Source: Seongchinamella unica
GTDB lineage: Bacteria; Pseudomonadota; Gammaproteobacteria; Pseudomonadales; Halieaceae
NCBI RefSeq assembly: GCF_004354085.1
Contig: NZ_SMSE01000002.1
Location: 248,001-312,000, forward strand
Length of the DNA stretch: 64,000 nt
Reading direction: 5' to 3'
The stretch's first letter is position 1, and each line of letters opens with the position of its first letter. The position numbers and the translations under genes are program-made. Under the pieces are notes generated by a model. It was not told the origin of the DNA and made no database searches. It worked only from the letters and a program-made list of their open reading frames with translations. Positions 49,582-58,296 of this stretch are shown here, one piece after another.

Positions 49582-50349
49582 ATGAAAATCGCCTCCTGGA
49601 ATGTCAACGGCCTGCGCGCCATCATGAAAAAAGACTTCACCGAATCCCTCCACACCCTGCAGGCAGACATCCTCTGCCTGCAGGAGACCAAGGCGCAGGA
49701 CGACCAGGTGCACGCCGCCCTCGAGGGCGTGGAGGGCTACCACGTGTACAGTAACTCGGCGGTTCGCAAGGGCTACTCCGGGGTCGCCATCCTGAGCCGG
49801 CAGGAGCCACTGTCGGTCCACGCGGGTATCGGCATGGACGACCACGACCAGGAGGGTCGTGTGCTCACCGCCGAGTACCCGGACTTCTATCTACTCACAG
49901 TCTACACCCCCAATTCCGGCAATGAGCTGGTTCGCCTGCCCTATCGCGAGGCGTGGGACCGGGATTTCCTGTCCTTTGCCCGGCAACTCCAGCAGAAAAA
50001 ACCGCTGCTGATGTGCGGCGATTTCAACGTCGCCCACCGGGAAATCGACATCGCTCGGCCCAAACCCAACTACAACAGGAGCGCTGGCTACACGCAGCGG
50101 GAGATCGACGGAATGGACAACATTCTCGCCGCCGGCTTCGTGGATACTTTCCGCCACTTCCATCCCGATACGGTCAAGTACAGCTGGTGGAGCTACCGGG
50201 CGGGGGCACGCGGCAAGAACATCGGCTGGCGGATCGACTATTTTCTCGGCTCCCGCGAGTTGGTGGAGTCGCAGGTGGTGGACGCAGGGATCCACAACGA
50301 CATCTTTGGCTCAGACCACTGCCCGGTGGATGTCGAGTTGAAAGGGTAG
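49582..50349 (+). CDS. xthA: Exodeoxyribonuclease III / AP endonuclease
   Basis: 255 aa of the ExoIII family, acting at abasic sites and 3' blocked ends in base excision repair. Motifs: MKIASWNVNGLRA, LCLQETKA (metal Glu34), CGDFNVAHREID and the final GSDHCPV (catalytic Asp-His). About 245 bp of unassigned sequence separates it from the gene upstream. Confidence 0.95.
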   Translation: MKIASWNVNGLRAIMKKDFTESLHTLQADILCLQETKAQDDQVHAALEGVEGYHVYSNSAVRKGYSGVAILSRQEPLSVHAGIGMDDHDQEGRVLTAEYPDFYLLTVYTPNSGNELVRLPYREAWDRDFLSFARQLQQKKPLLMCGDFNVAHREIDIARPKPNYNRSAGYTQREIDGMDNILAAGFVDTFRHFHPDTVKYSWWSYRAGARGKNIGWRIDYFLGSRELVESQVVDAGIHNDIFGSDHCPVDVELKG

Positions 50350-50454
50350 CCGCTATTGTCACCGCCCGATTCCCGGGCTGGCGGCGCAAGCCGCACCCGC
50401 TGCCAGTTAGGCTACACTCCTGAAGAGTTACCGACAGAACCGGGAGTTGAGCGC

Positions 50455-50670
50455 ATGTCAGACCATCACACCTACAAGAAAATAGAAGTTGTCGGGTCAT
50501 CGAGAGAAAGCACGGATGATGCCATCCGGAATGCGATCAGGCAGACCGCAAAATCCGTCGACAATCTGGAATGGTTCGAGGTTGTCGAGAGCCGAGGCCA
50601 CGTGGTCGACGGCGATATCGGCCACTTCCAGGTCGTATTGAAGCTGGGATTCAGAATAGAGGGCAGTTGA
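50455..50670 (+). CDS. Dodecin family flavin-binding protein
   Basis: 71 aa. YKKIEVVGSSRESTDDAIRNA, the flavin-stacking Trp in NLEWFEV, and HFQVVLKLGF at the end match dodecins, which form hollow dodecamers storing riboflavin or FMN. ATG 50455 with GGGAG 8 nt upstream; the open frame extends to 50356 without homology. Confidence 0.93.
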   Translation: MSDHHTYKKIEVVGSSRESTDDAIRNAIRQTAKSVDNLEWFEVVESRGHVVDGDIGHFQVVLKLGFRIEGS

Positions 50671-50865
50671 TCATTGAGTTGTGGGATCGCGATGTGTCCG
50701 GGGAGGACCGTCAGCCTCACTATGGAATGGCCTGTCCACTCACATCAAGCGCTTATTTCTCTGAGAGCGGACACTGCACGGAGCAGCGCTATCCCTTTTC
50801 CCAGCTAGTCTGCGGGGAGCGTATGTCATTACACACATTAGCAGTAATAGAAGGATGATCTTTAT

Positions 50866-53334
50866 ATGCAAAATAATTATATAAATCGCAGGCAACAACA
50901 CCCCGGCACGCGTACCTCTCTGGCTTTTGCGGTAGCAGCCATTGCTGCAATCGGCTCGGCGGCGGCGTCTGCTGTTCAATTGGAAGAAGTCGTGGTGACT
51001 GCGCAGAAACGCGCGCAGACTGCCAATGACATCGGTATGGCGATCAGCACCTATACCGGGGATGATATGAAAGAATTGGGAGTGGTCGATACCGCTGACA
51101 TCGCTAAATTTACCCCCGGCTTTACCTTTACAGACTCCGGCAGTGGTGTTCCAGTCTATACCCTGCGCGGTGTCGGCTATAACGACGGCAGCTACAGTGC
51201 CACGTCCACCGTCAGTGTGTATGTCGATGAATTTGCTATTCCTTATCCCATCATGACCCACGGCGCGCTGCTTGACCTGGAGCGTGTAGAGGTGCTCAAG
51301 GGGCCGCAGGGCACGCTCTATGGACGCAACACCACCGGTGGCGCCATCAACTATATTGGCGTCAAGCCCCGTGAAGAGTTCGAAGCGGGCATTCTCGCCT
51401 CCTATGGCAGTTTCCAGACCTTCGAAACCGAGGCCTATGTAAGTGGCGCGTTGGGCGATACCGTGCTTGCACGGTTGGCGGCACGCACCGTTCAGTCCGG
51501 CGAGGGATGGCAGGAAAACCCGGCCAATGGCGAGGAACTGGGCGAAAAGGATACGACCTCATTGCGACTGACCCTGACTGCCGATATGACCGACAGACTG
51601 TCGGGTCAGTTGCAGGTAAACTGGTGGGAAAATAAGTCGGACACCCAGGCTCCCCAGTTCGTGAGCGCCGCGTTCCAGAGCCCGAATAACGCGCTGGTCG
51701 TGCCGCTGTTCGAGAAGTGGCAACCCAGTGGAAAGGACGATGACACCGAGGATGCGAGCTGGATCGCGGAGCAGGACTTCACGTATGACATGGAGGGGAC
51801 CTCAGTCAGCCTGGCATTGAACTATGTGATCAACGATGCACTCGAACTGGTGTCGCTCACCGGTTACTCCACATTCGATGACTCTGGTTCATCGTTTGAT
51901 CGCAGCGGTTTTACCGGTGTTCCCTTTGCAGAGGCCGAGCCTTTTCTGAGCTATCTTGATCTTGCCACCGGGCAATTGATTCCCATCGCAACTGAAGAGG
52001 AATACCCCTGGGTGCCGGAGAGCATTTTCGATAACGACGCATCGATTGATTTTTTCTCACAGGAATTACGCCTGCTGGGATCAATGGGTGACGTTAACTG
52101 GGTAGCCGGTTTGTACTACAGTAGCGATGATAACGACTCACTGGTGAAACAACAGAACCAGATATCGACCAATACCAACGGTGCGGGCGGCGCACCCTTC
52201 CTGGGCTTCAGTGGAGTGAATACCTCGACAGAGCAGGAGTCACAGACGCTCGGCGCCTACGTACACAGCGAGTGGCAGTTCACCGATACACTGCGCCTGA
52301 CCACGGGGCTGCGATACAGTGATGACGAGATTGACTTCTATGGCTGCTCCGCTGACCCGGGTGACGGATCGCTGGAAAATTTCTTCTTCAATATCACTGC
52401 GCTTGGGGCGGCCAATCTGTATATACCCCCCGGCTTCGATGCCAATGACTGCGGCACAACCCTGACTGATGCGGACGGGAACCCCCTCAGGCATGGCGCT
52501 GCGGAAGATAAGCTCGAGGAAGACTCCTGGTCTTACAAGCTCGCGCTGGATTGGTTCGTGACGAATGATGTGATGCTGTACGGCAGTCTCAGCCGCGGTT
52601 TTAAATCAGGGGCTTTCCCAAATCTCCCCGCCAATGTCGACCGCCAGTATGAACCGGTGGTGCAGGAACAACTCGATGCCATCGAGGGCGGCATGAAAGC
52701 CACCTTGCTGGATGGTGGTATGCAACTGAATGCCAGCGTCTATTACTATGACTATAAAGACAAGCAGTTGCTAGGAAGCATTCTGGATCCCACCTTTGGT
52801 GTCCTGCGCCTGCTGGAGAATGTGCCGGAGGCTACGGTCAAGGGCGCCGAGTTGGACATGCAATGGCAACCGCTGGATGGATTGTATATCGCCCTGGGCG
52901 CCAGCTATGTAGACAGTGAAGTCGAGGAGTACACCGGGCCCAATGCGTTCGGGGAGATTCTTACCTTCGACGGGTCTCCATTTCCCTACACTGCTGAACT
53001 GCAAGCCAACGCACTGGTTAACTACGAGTGGTCTATCAGTGACAGGCTCAACGGCATCATCGGGTTTGACGTTAACTACTCCGATGAGATTCCACAGGAC
53101 TTTGAGCCGAAGTCTGGCAAGCTGAATTCCGACTTCCTGGTCGATTCCTACAGTGTAGCCAATGCCCGCCTGGGAATTGCGGATGTCGGCGAGAATTGGC
53201 GCGCCATGCTCTGGGTGCGTAACCTCACCGACGAGGTCTATGCCAACAGCGTTATCAAATCCCCGGATGCGGTGGTCCGCTACATGGGGATGCCGAGAAC
53301 CTACGGAGTGACGTTACAGTACACGTTCAACTAG
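50866..53334 (+). CDS. TonB-dependent receptor
   Basis: 822 aa outer-membrane receptor. Signal peptide ending near SAAASA, TonB-box-like LEEVVVTAQKRAQT, plug domain with RVEVLKGPQGTLYGRNTTGG, then a long barrel ending GVTLQYTFN. It belongs to the OMR group common in marine gammaproteobacteria. The substrate cannot be read; no siderophore or polysaccharide gene is next to it. An AAGGA site lies upstream. The dodecin gene before it is separated by 195 bp. Confidence 0.92.
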   Translation: MQNNYINRRQQHPGTRTSLAFAVAAIAAIGSAAASAVQLEEVVVTAQKRAQTANDIGMAISTYTGDDMKELGVVDTADIAKFTPGFTFTDSGSGVPVYTLRGVGYNDGSYSATSTVSVYVDEFAIPYPIMTHGALLDLERVEVLKGPQGTLYGRNTTGGAINYIGVKPREEFEAGILASYGSFQTFETEAYVSGALGDTVLARLAARTVQSGEGWQENPANGEELGEKDTTSLRLTLTADMTDRLSGQLQVNWWENKSDTQAPQFVSAAFQSPNNALVVPLFEKWQPSGKDDDTEDASWIAEQDFTYDMEGTSVSLALNYVINDALELVSLTGYSTFDDSGSSFDRSGFTGVPFAEAEPFLSYLDLATGQLIPIATEEEYPWVPESIFDNDASIDFFSQELRLLGSMGDVNWVAGLYYSSDDNDSLVKQQNQISTNTNGAGGAPFLGFSGVNTSTEQESQTLGAYVHSEWQFTDTLRLTTGLRYSDDEIDFYGCSADPGDGSLENFFFNITALGAANLYIPPGFDANDCGTTLTDADGNPLRHGAAEDKLEEDSWSYKLALDWFVTNDVMLYGSLSRGFKSGAFPNLPANVDRQYEPVVQEQLDAIEGGMKATLLDGGMQLNASVYYYDYKDKQLLGSILDPTFGVLRLLENVPEATVKGAELDMQWQPLDGLYIALGASYVDSEVEEYTGPNAFGEILTFDGSPFPYTAELQANALVNYEWSISDRLNGIIGFDVNYSDEIPQDFEPKSGKLNSDFLVDSYSVANARLGIADVGENWRAMLWVRNLTDEVYANSVIKSPDAVVRYMGMPRTYGVTLQYTFN

Positions 53335-53549
53335 AAAGCGACCCGCCTTCTCCCGGGATCGGTTGCAGGTAATCTGCCGGCAGCTGATTCCTGGGGGGCG
53401 AGTTTAACCTTTTCAAGGGGAGCCGGGCGACCTTGGCTCCCCATCTCCAGCACCTTCCCGATCGCGATAATCCCCAGGATCACCAGCGTCCCGCCCATCA
53501 ACTGCAGCCTGCGCTGGACCCCAGACCGGGCGTCTGCAAAAAAATTCAA
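53331..53549 (-). CDS. Short hypothetical protein with one membrane segment (doubtful)
   Basis: 72 codons with a plausible membrane helix (LMGGTLVILGIIAIGKVLEM, about residues 17-36) and a Pro/Arg-rich tail. Convergent with the TonB receptor gene and overlapping its stop by 4 bp. No family recognised and no good ribosome-binding site; it may be the end of a decayed transporter gene. Confidence 0.3.
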   Translation of the reverse strand: MNFFADARSGVQRRLQLMGGTLVILGIIAIGKVLEMGSQGRPAPLEKVKLAPQESAAGRLPATDPGRRRVAF

Positions 53550-53931
53550 TTATTTTCGAAATAGGTGGAATAACTTCCGGCCCTCACCCGTCAATTAGTC
53601 AAAGTGGAGTGAAACACCACCTTGAGGTAGCGGGTGGCGAGCCATTTGGGTACGCATCGAAGAGCCTTAAGGCCAGTACAGAATGCGAGGCCGTCACTGC
53701 AGACCTCACCTTTTTTCGCTACAGGCTCCAGGGTTAAACGTAACCGGAGTCGGTAGCTCATGCCTCCCAGAGCGGGGACCGCTAGCCCTCCGCACTGAAC
53801 TTCAGGGCCTGTCATCTACATGGGGTGGCAGGCCCTGTTTCTCTTTTAAATCAGTATCTTAGTTCTCTTACCTAATTGCTTTTCCAGGCAGGCCTGCGGC
53901 CTCGCTACAGGCTGAAACCGCAGGGCGCCCA
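53550..53931. other. Unassigned stretch with several hairpins
   Basis: No convincing gene. Visible structure: GGGCCTGTCA/TGGCAGGCCC around 53797-53826, GTGG/CCAC around 53605-53622, and CGCTACAGGCT occurring twice (53717-53727 and 53903-53913). A 74-codon frame on the minus strand at 53591-53815 has no protein-like features. It may be a decayed mobile element or a structured RNA; evidence is weak either way. Confidence 0.4.
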
Positions 53932-53968
53932 TAAAAAAGCCCGGTTGCCGAGGCAACCGGGCCAAAAA
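53932..53968 (-). terminator. Rho-independent terminator of the ECF sigma/anti-sigma operon
   Basis: On the minus strand GCCCGGTTGCC-TC-GGCAACCGGGC followed by TTTTTT, 20 nt after the anti-sigma stop. Confidence 0.92.
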
Positions 53969-53987
53969 GGGGTAGCCCGTGGACCTG

Positions 53988-54680
53988 CTATTCCCAGTGA
54001 GTGTCAATCAGTGCCTTTTCATCGGCTGCGCTGAGGGGAATTCCCTCTGCGTGCTCCGCCAGGAAGTCGGCAACCGCGTCGGCATCACCGGCGCCGGCGG
54101 GGCGGAACTCGGAGGCACTGCCGGGTAATTCTGCTGCGGCAAGCACGCGGTTATCCCACTGGCCGGCCTCGCGACAGGCGACACCGCGCTGTGCTTCACC
54201 TGAGACGCTTAGCAGATACTCGCGGCACCAGTTGCCATCCATGGAGTGGAAACTCAATACAGGGCGGACCTGGCTGCCGTCGGCAAGCGTCTTCCAGCCA
54301 GCAGCCATGGAAGGGGTGGTTTCCAGAATGCCTGCCAGTGTCGGTCCGGCGGGGGCATTCTGCTGCCACTGCGGTGCCAGCAGGACACCTGCCGCGGCGA
54401 CCAGGGACGCGGCCACCGCGTACTGCCATGCGCGGCGCTGCCTGCGCGCGGGAAAACTGACAATATTGGAGGCGGGGCGGAGCATGGCGACGATTCGCTG
54501 CGGCGCCTTGTCGGTGCCGGCGAAGGCCTGCTTTACCCGGTCATCCAGCTTGCCCATCTCTTCAAGGCTGGCCCGCAGTTGCGGTTCGGCCTGCAGGCGC
54601 TGCTCCAGTTGGCGGGCGGCGATATCGTTCAGTTCGCCATCCAGGTACTGGGAGAGCAGTTGATAATCCTGTTCGTTCAT
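53988..54680 (-). CDS. Membrane anti-sigma factor
   Basis: 230 aa. N-terminal cytoplasmic helical domain (YQLLSQYLDGELNDIAARQLEQ, the anti-sigma layout without a full zinc HxxxCxxC), one membrane helix at about residues 85-102, then a periplasmic domain with two cysteines (NWCREYLL; GVACREAG). It lies 14 bp after the ECF sigma gene, so it is its partner. It probably holds the sigma factor at the membrane until an envelope signal acts. Confidence 0.85.
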   Translation of the reverse strand: MNEQDYQLLSQYLDGELNDIAARQLEQRLQAEPQLRASLEEMGKLDDRVKQAFAGTDKAPQRIVAMLRPASNIVSFPARRQRRAWQYAVAASLVAAAGVLLAPQWQQNAPAGPTLAGILETTPSMAAGWKTLADGSQVRPVLSFHSMDGNWCREYLLSVSGEAQRGVACREAGQWDNRVLAAAELPGSASEFRPAGAGDADAVADFLAEHAEGIPLSAADEKALIDTHWE

Positions 54681-54694
54681 AGTGCGGTCTCGCT

Positions 54695-55198
54695 TCAGTC
54701 CACGTCTCGCGGCGGGCTGTAGTGCTGAAGTAAATTTTTTCTCGCCCGGGCGATGCGACTCATGATGGTGCCCACCGGCACTTCAAGAATCTCCGCCGCC
54801 TCGGCGTAAGTCTTGCCCTCAATCGTTACCAGGCTGAGCGCCAGGCGCTGTTCCTCCGGTAACTTTTCCAGGGCGGCTGACACGGCTGCTATCTCCCGTT
54901 CTCCGTCAGCGATTTTTTCCGTGGAAGGCGACTGTTCCTCCTCATCGGCAAGCGATGGATAGCGCTGCCTCACATCCCTGGATCGCAACTCGTCGATCCA
55001 TACATTCTTGCAGACCCGGTAACTCCACTTGGCGGGGTGCGCGTCTTCCGGCATGCCCTTGTGCAGCAGTTTCTCAACCGTGGTCTGCAGCAGGTCGTCA
55101 GCGTCAGCGGCATTGCCGGTCAGCGAGTAGCAGAACCGGCGCAATCCACCCAGTTCGGCCATCAGAGCCTCACGTTGTGAATCGCTGAGCGCTGGCAT
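54695..55198 (-). CDS. ECF-type RNA polymerase sigma factor
   Basis: 167 aa with region 2 (LGGLRRFCYSLTGNAADADDLLQTT) and region 4 (LPEEQRLALSLVTIEGKTYAEAA...VPVGTIMSRIARAR), no region 3, as in ECF sigma factors. First gene of a two-gene operon with its anti-sigma factor. A GGAAT-N17-CGTCT promoter matching ECF consensus lies just upstream, and a matching one faces the protease gene on the other side. Confidence 0.93.
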   Translation of the reverse strand: MPALSDSQREALMAELGGLRRFCYSLTGNAADADDLLQTTVEKLLHKGMPEDAHPAKWSYRVCKNVWIDELRSRDVRQRYPSLADEEEQSPSTEKIADGEREIAAVSAALEKLPEEQRLALSLVTIEGKTYAEAAEILEVPVGTIMSRIARARKNLLQHYSPPRDVD

Positions 55199-55218
55199 AC
55201 AAATCCTGTTAAAATATG

Positions 55219-55245
55219 AGACGTTTGGGCGCGCGATTTTATTCC
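55219..55245 (-). promoter_or_regulatory. ECF-type promoter of the sigma/anti-sigma operon
   Basis: Read on the minus strand: GGAAT (55245-55241), 17 bp, CGTCT (55223-55219). This is the GGAAC/CGTC class recognised by many ECF factors and implies autoregulation. The predicted leader is short, about 14 nt. Confidence 0.6.
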
Positions 55246-55252
55246 ATCAGGG

Positions 55253-55278
55253 GGAATTATTCCTTGCGCGGCACGTCA
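55253..55278 (+). promoter_or_regulatory. ECF-type promoter of the subtilase gene
   Basis: GGAAT (55253-55257), 16 bp, CGTCA (55274-55278). It mirrors the promoter of the divergent sigma operon and lies 26-44 bp before the candidate start codons. Confidence 0.6.
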
Positions 55279-55321
55279 TCATTACACTAGACGACGCGTT
55301 GTCGTGACGGTGAATACTAGC

Positions 55322-57190
55322 ATGATTTTCTTCAAGCCATTGATAACTTTAGCAATAATCCGGGGTTTGTTCCGCGCACTCAGTGCTGGAACAGTACTGT
55401 CGCTTTGTCTGCTTGCCGGCAATGCTGCCTACGCCCAGGTACCCGGTGAGCTGGTCGGCTCAGACCTTGATGAGCAGGTCGAGGACGCCGTCGAAGACGA
55501 AATTGAAGAAACGGTCGATGATACGGTGGCCGACGTCGCCGATGAAAGTGTACAGGATGCGGTGGAAGACGCAGTCGAAGATCAGTTGGACGAGTTGCTG
55601 CTTGGCCCCGGCGATCGGCAGGTAGAGGAAGAGATCGAGGAATCGGTCGAGGATGAACTTGAGGAATCTCTGGAAGATGCCCTCGAGGACGACGCCGAGC
55701 AAGTCGCCGAGGAGACCGTCGAGGACCTGGTCGAGGAGGCCGTAGAGGAGCAGATTACCGAAACCGTCACCGAAGACGTGGAAGAAAATGTCGACGAAAC
55801 GGTAGAGGAAGCGGTCGAGGAGACCGTTGCCCAGAACGTTGAGGACTCGGTTCAGGACCAGGTAGAGGACTCTGTGCAGCAGGAAGTTGCCCAGAATGTC
55901 GAGGACACGGTAGAGGGTGATCTGGAAGAGCAGGTGGAGGCCGAACTTGAAACGTCGGTGGAAGAGGGGATAGCGCAGACGGTGGAAACCGAGGTGGAAG
56001 CTTCGGTGGAAGAGGGTATTGCCCAGGCCGTCGAAATGTCCACCGAAGTCCAGGTCGCTGATGCGGTGGAGGAGCGTTTCGAAAACCAGATTGACGACAT
56101 TCTCGACACCCTGGAAAGCGACCTCGAGGTGGACGAGGACAGAATTGCCCGGGAGCAGTGGCTGGTCATGGCCGAGCCGGAAGTGTTCGAGGAGTTGGCT
56201 GAAAAAGGCTACCTGTTTGACACGGTAACCGACCTGCCTGCCCTGGGTATGCGCCTCGCAGAGGTGGCAGGCCCCTCCAGCTTTGACATCACCGAGGTTC
56301 GCCGCGGGGTACTGGACGTGGTCGGCAAGGACCGGGCCGATGTCGATTTCAACCACATATACACTGCCGGTACCGAACTGGTGGCGACCGAAACCGGTAT
56401 TGCTCCCCGTCAGGCTATCAGTCTGCCCGAGACTGGCACCGCGACGAGTGCCCCTCGAATCGGCATGATCGACAGCCGGGTGGACGTGGCACATCCGGCA
56501 CTGGCAAGTGCCAGCATTGAGAGCCGTTCATTTGTCGCCAGCGATGCCGTCCTGCCCGATTTTCACGGTACCGCCATCGCCTCCATCATTGCCGCCAATG
56601 ACCAGGGCTACCAGGGCTTAATGCCGAACGCACGCCTGTACGCTGCCGCCGTGTTCGAGCGGGATGAGGAGCGTGGTGAGATCGCGTCTACGGTCAGCCT
56701 GTTGCGGGCTCTCGACTGGTTGATTTCCAGCGAGGTGGACGTGGTGAATATCAGCCTGGCGGGCCCTCCCAATCGCCTGCTGGAAACCGCACTCAAGAGA
56801 GCCGCCAGTCAGCACGTCCTGGTCATGGCCGCGGCCGGTAATGGCGGCCCTGTCGCCCAGCCCATGTACCCGGCCGCCTACGACACGGTGGTGGCGGTGA
56901 CTGCGGTGGACGAGGGACGCCAGATATTCAGGCTGGCAAACCGCGGTAGCTATCTGGATATCGCGGCACCTGGCGTCGGTTTGCTGCACGCCCGGGCAGG
57001 CGGTGGCTATGCGGCGTCCTCGGGCACCTCCTTTGCGGTGCCGTTTGCCGCAACTGCGGCGGCCAGGCTGTTGAGCGAGCAGCCGGGGGCGGATGTAATG
57101 ACCCAGTTGTACCAGTCTGCGGAGGACCTGGGGCCGCCCGGGCGCGACGAAATCTACGGCTACGGGCTATTGCGCCTCACTGCAATCTGA
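55322..57190 (+). CDS. Exported S8 (subtilisin-like) serine protease with long acidic repeat region
   Basis: 622 aa from ATG 55322 (a GTG at 55304 would add six residues). The hydrophobic signal segment ends at AAYAQ. Next comes about 225 residues (roughly 50-275) of almost pure Glu/Asp/Val repeats of the VEDxVEExV kind, with a local duplication around VEEGIAQTVE. The protease domain has Asp384 (GMIDSRVD), His415 (FHGTAIAS) and Ser570 (SGTSFAVPFA). It faces an ECF sigma/anti-sigma pair through a shared promoter region. The acidic arm could bind calcium, act as a propeptide or form a long helix. Confidence 0.87.
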   Translation: MIFFKPLITLAIIRGLFRALSAGTVLSLCLLAGNAAYAQVPGELVGSDLDEQVEDAVEDEIEETVDDTVADVADESVQDAVEDAVEDQLDELLLGPGDRQVEEEIEESVEDELEESLEDALEDDAEQVAEETVEDLVEEAVEEQITETVTEDVEENVDETVEEAVEETVAQNVEDSVQDQVEDSVQQEVAQNVEDTVEGDLEEQVEAELETSVEEGIAQTVETEVEASVEEGIAQAVEMSTEVQVADAVEERFENQIDDILDTLESDLEVDEDRIAREQWLVMAEPEVFEELAEKGYLFDTVTDLPALGMRLAEVAGPSSFDITEVRRGVLDVVGKDRADVDFNHIYTAGTELVATETGIAPRQAISLPETGTATSAPRIGMIDSRVDVAHPALASASIESRSFVASDAVLPDFHGTAIASIIAANDQGYQGLMPNARLYAAAVFERDEERGEIASTVSLLRALDWLISSEVDVVNISLAGPPNRLLETALKRAASQHVLVMAAAGNGGPVAQPMYPAAYDTVVAVTAVDEGRQIFRLANRGSYLDIAAPGVGLLHARAGGGYAASSGTSFAVPFAATAAARLLSEQPGADVMTQLYQSAEDLGPPGRDEIYGYGLLRLTAI

Positions 57191-57195
57191 TGGTC

Positions 57196-57216
57196 CGGGG
57201 CTTTCGCGGAGCCCCG
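57196..57216. terminator. Hairpin between convergent subtilase and barrel genes
   Basis: CGGGGCT-TTCGCGG-AGCCCCG, 7-bp stem in the 27-bp gap between two convergent stops. No U-tract, so termination is only likely. Confidence 0.4.
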
Positions 57217-57217
57217 C

Positions 57218-58150
57218 TCACCAGCGGTAGGAGAGGCGGGTTCCAATCACGTGCTGGTCGTAGTCTGAGCGGGGAAAGTTGGAGTCGTAATCCCCGTAAC
57301 CGCCATATAGGCTAATGCTGCCCTTTTCCATCACCGGGTATTCGAGGTCGATCTTCCAGCGGTGACGCCGGTCCTCACGCTCTTCGCCGATACTGGGGGT
57401 AATGCCGCTGTAGTCCCGGTGTTCATAGCGCCAGGAAAGTTCGGTCTTCAATACGTCGCCGAAGACCTCGAAGCGGTGGATATAGCGCAGTTTGAAATTG
57501 TCCGCACTGTAGTCGTAGCGGTCTGCTACCGCATCTTCGTCCTTGAACTTGTAACCCAGGTTAAAGTAACTGCGCAGCCCGCGGCGGAAAAAGTAGAAAT
57601 CCACTTCTCCGGCGTGACTTTCAGCGTTGCGGAACTCATTCTGTTCGATAGTCTTGTCCGAGTAAACGTAGGCACCCCTTGCGAACCAGCGCTTTGAGAG
57701 GAAGCCCGAGACATAGGGAGAGCCCCGGTAGTACTCAAGGAAGTCATTGCCGTCCAGCCGGGCGTTGATATAGTACAGAGTCAGCCCGCTGTTTACCTCG
57801 CCAATCCTGGCGCCAAAATCCAGTCCCAGCAGGTGAGTCTGTCGGTCGACAAAATTGAATTCCTCGTAGTCTGCCTGGCTGAAGTCGTAGGTGAGGGTCA
57901 TGTCCAGGGTGTCGGTGAACTGGTGCTCCAGTTGCAATTCCGCGTTCACCATCAGGGAGTAGTCGCTCTGGTTGCTGGACGCATCCAGTTCATCAACCGT
58001 GACGTTGCTGTCATACTCCACGCCGAGACTCACTTCCGCGGAAAAGTCGGTAGCCGAGGTGCCGCCGTTTTGACCCGAGGCCGGAACAGCCACCACGCCA
58101 ATGGCGAGAGCGCAGTAGAATCCTGCCGTGTAAACGGGTAGTTTTGTCAT
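57218..58150 (-). CDS. Outer-membrane beta-barrel protein
   Basis: 310 aa from ATG 58150 (the frame continues to 58207). A signal peptide (MTKLPVYTAGFYCALAIGVV...) ends near ASGQ. GVEYDSNVTVDEL at the start of the mature part and alternating aromatic strands to a final GTRLSYRW indicate a barrel like those seen in exopolysaccharide export loci and Slam-type C-terminal domains. The exact family is not recognised. It converges on the subtilase; it lacks the ECF-type promoter seen for its neighbours. Confidence 0.7.
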   Translation of the reverse strand: MTKLPVYTAGFYCALAIGVVAVPASGQNGGTSATDFSAEVSLGVEYDSNVTVDELDASSNQSDYSLMVNAELQLEHQFTDTLDMTLTYDFSQADYEEFNFVDRQTHLLGLDFGARIGEVNSGLTLYYINARLDGNDFLEYYRGSPYVSGFLSKRWFARGAYVYSDKTIEQNEFRNAESHAGEVDFYFFRRGLRSYFNLGYKFKDEDAVADRYDYSADNFKLRYIHRFEVFGDVLKTELSWRYEHRDYSGITPSIGEEREDRRHRWKIDLEYPVMEKGSISLYGGYGDYDSNFPRSDYDQHVIGTRLSYRW

Positions 58151-58296
58151 GTATCTCGGGAAGCGTTTTATTGTAGGGTTTCGGGTGGATGTCAGGCTGG
58201 CGGCCATGATAGCAAAAATTTCTCCCGGGTCATCCCCGGGGTCGCGCTATTGCCCTAGTGTATACTTTTAATTTCGCCAGACTGAACCGACCGTCC

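Noticed and set aside
53591-53815. 74-codon minus-strand frame as a gene
   Set aside because: No recognisable domain, poor start context and located in a stretch rich in inverted repeats.
55460-56494. A 344-codon minus-strand frame opposite the acidic repeat
   Set aside because: Produced by reading the Glu/Asp/Val codon repeat backwards; low-complexity Phe/Leu/Asp protein without features.
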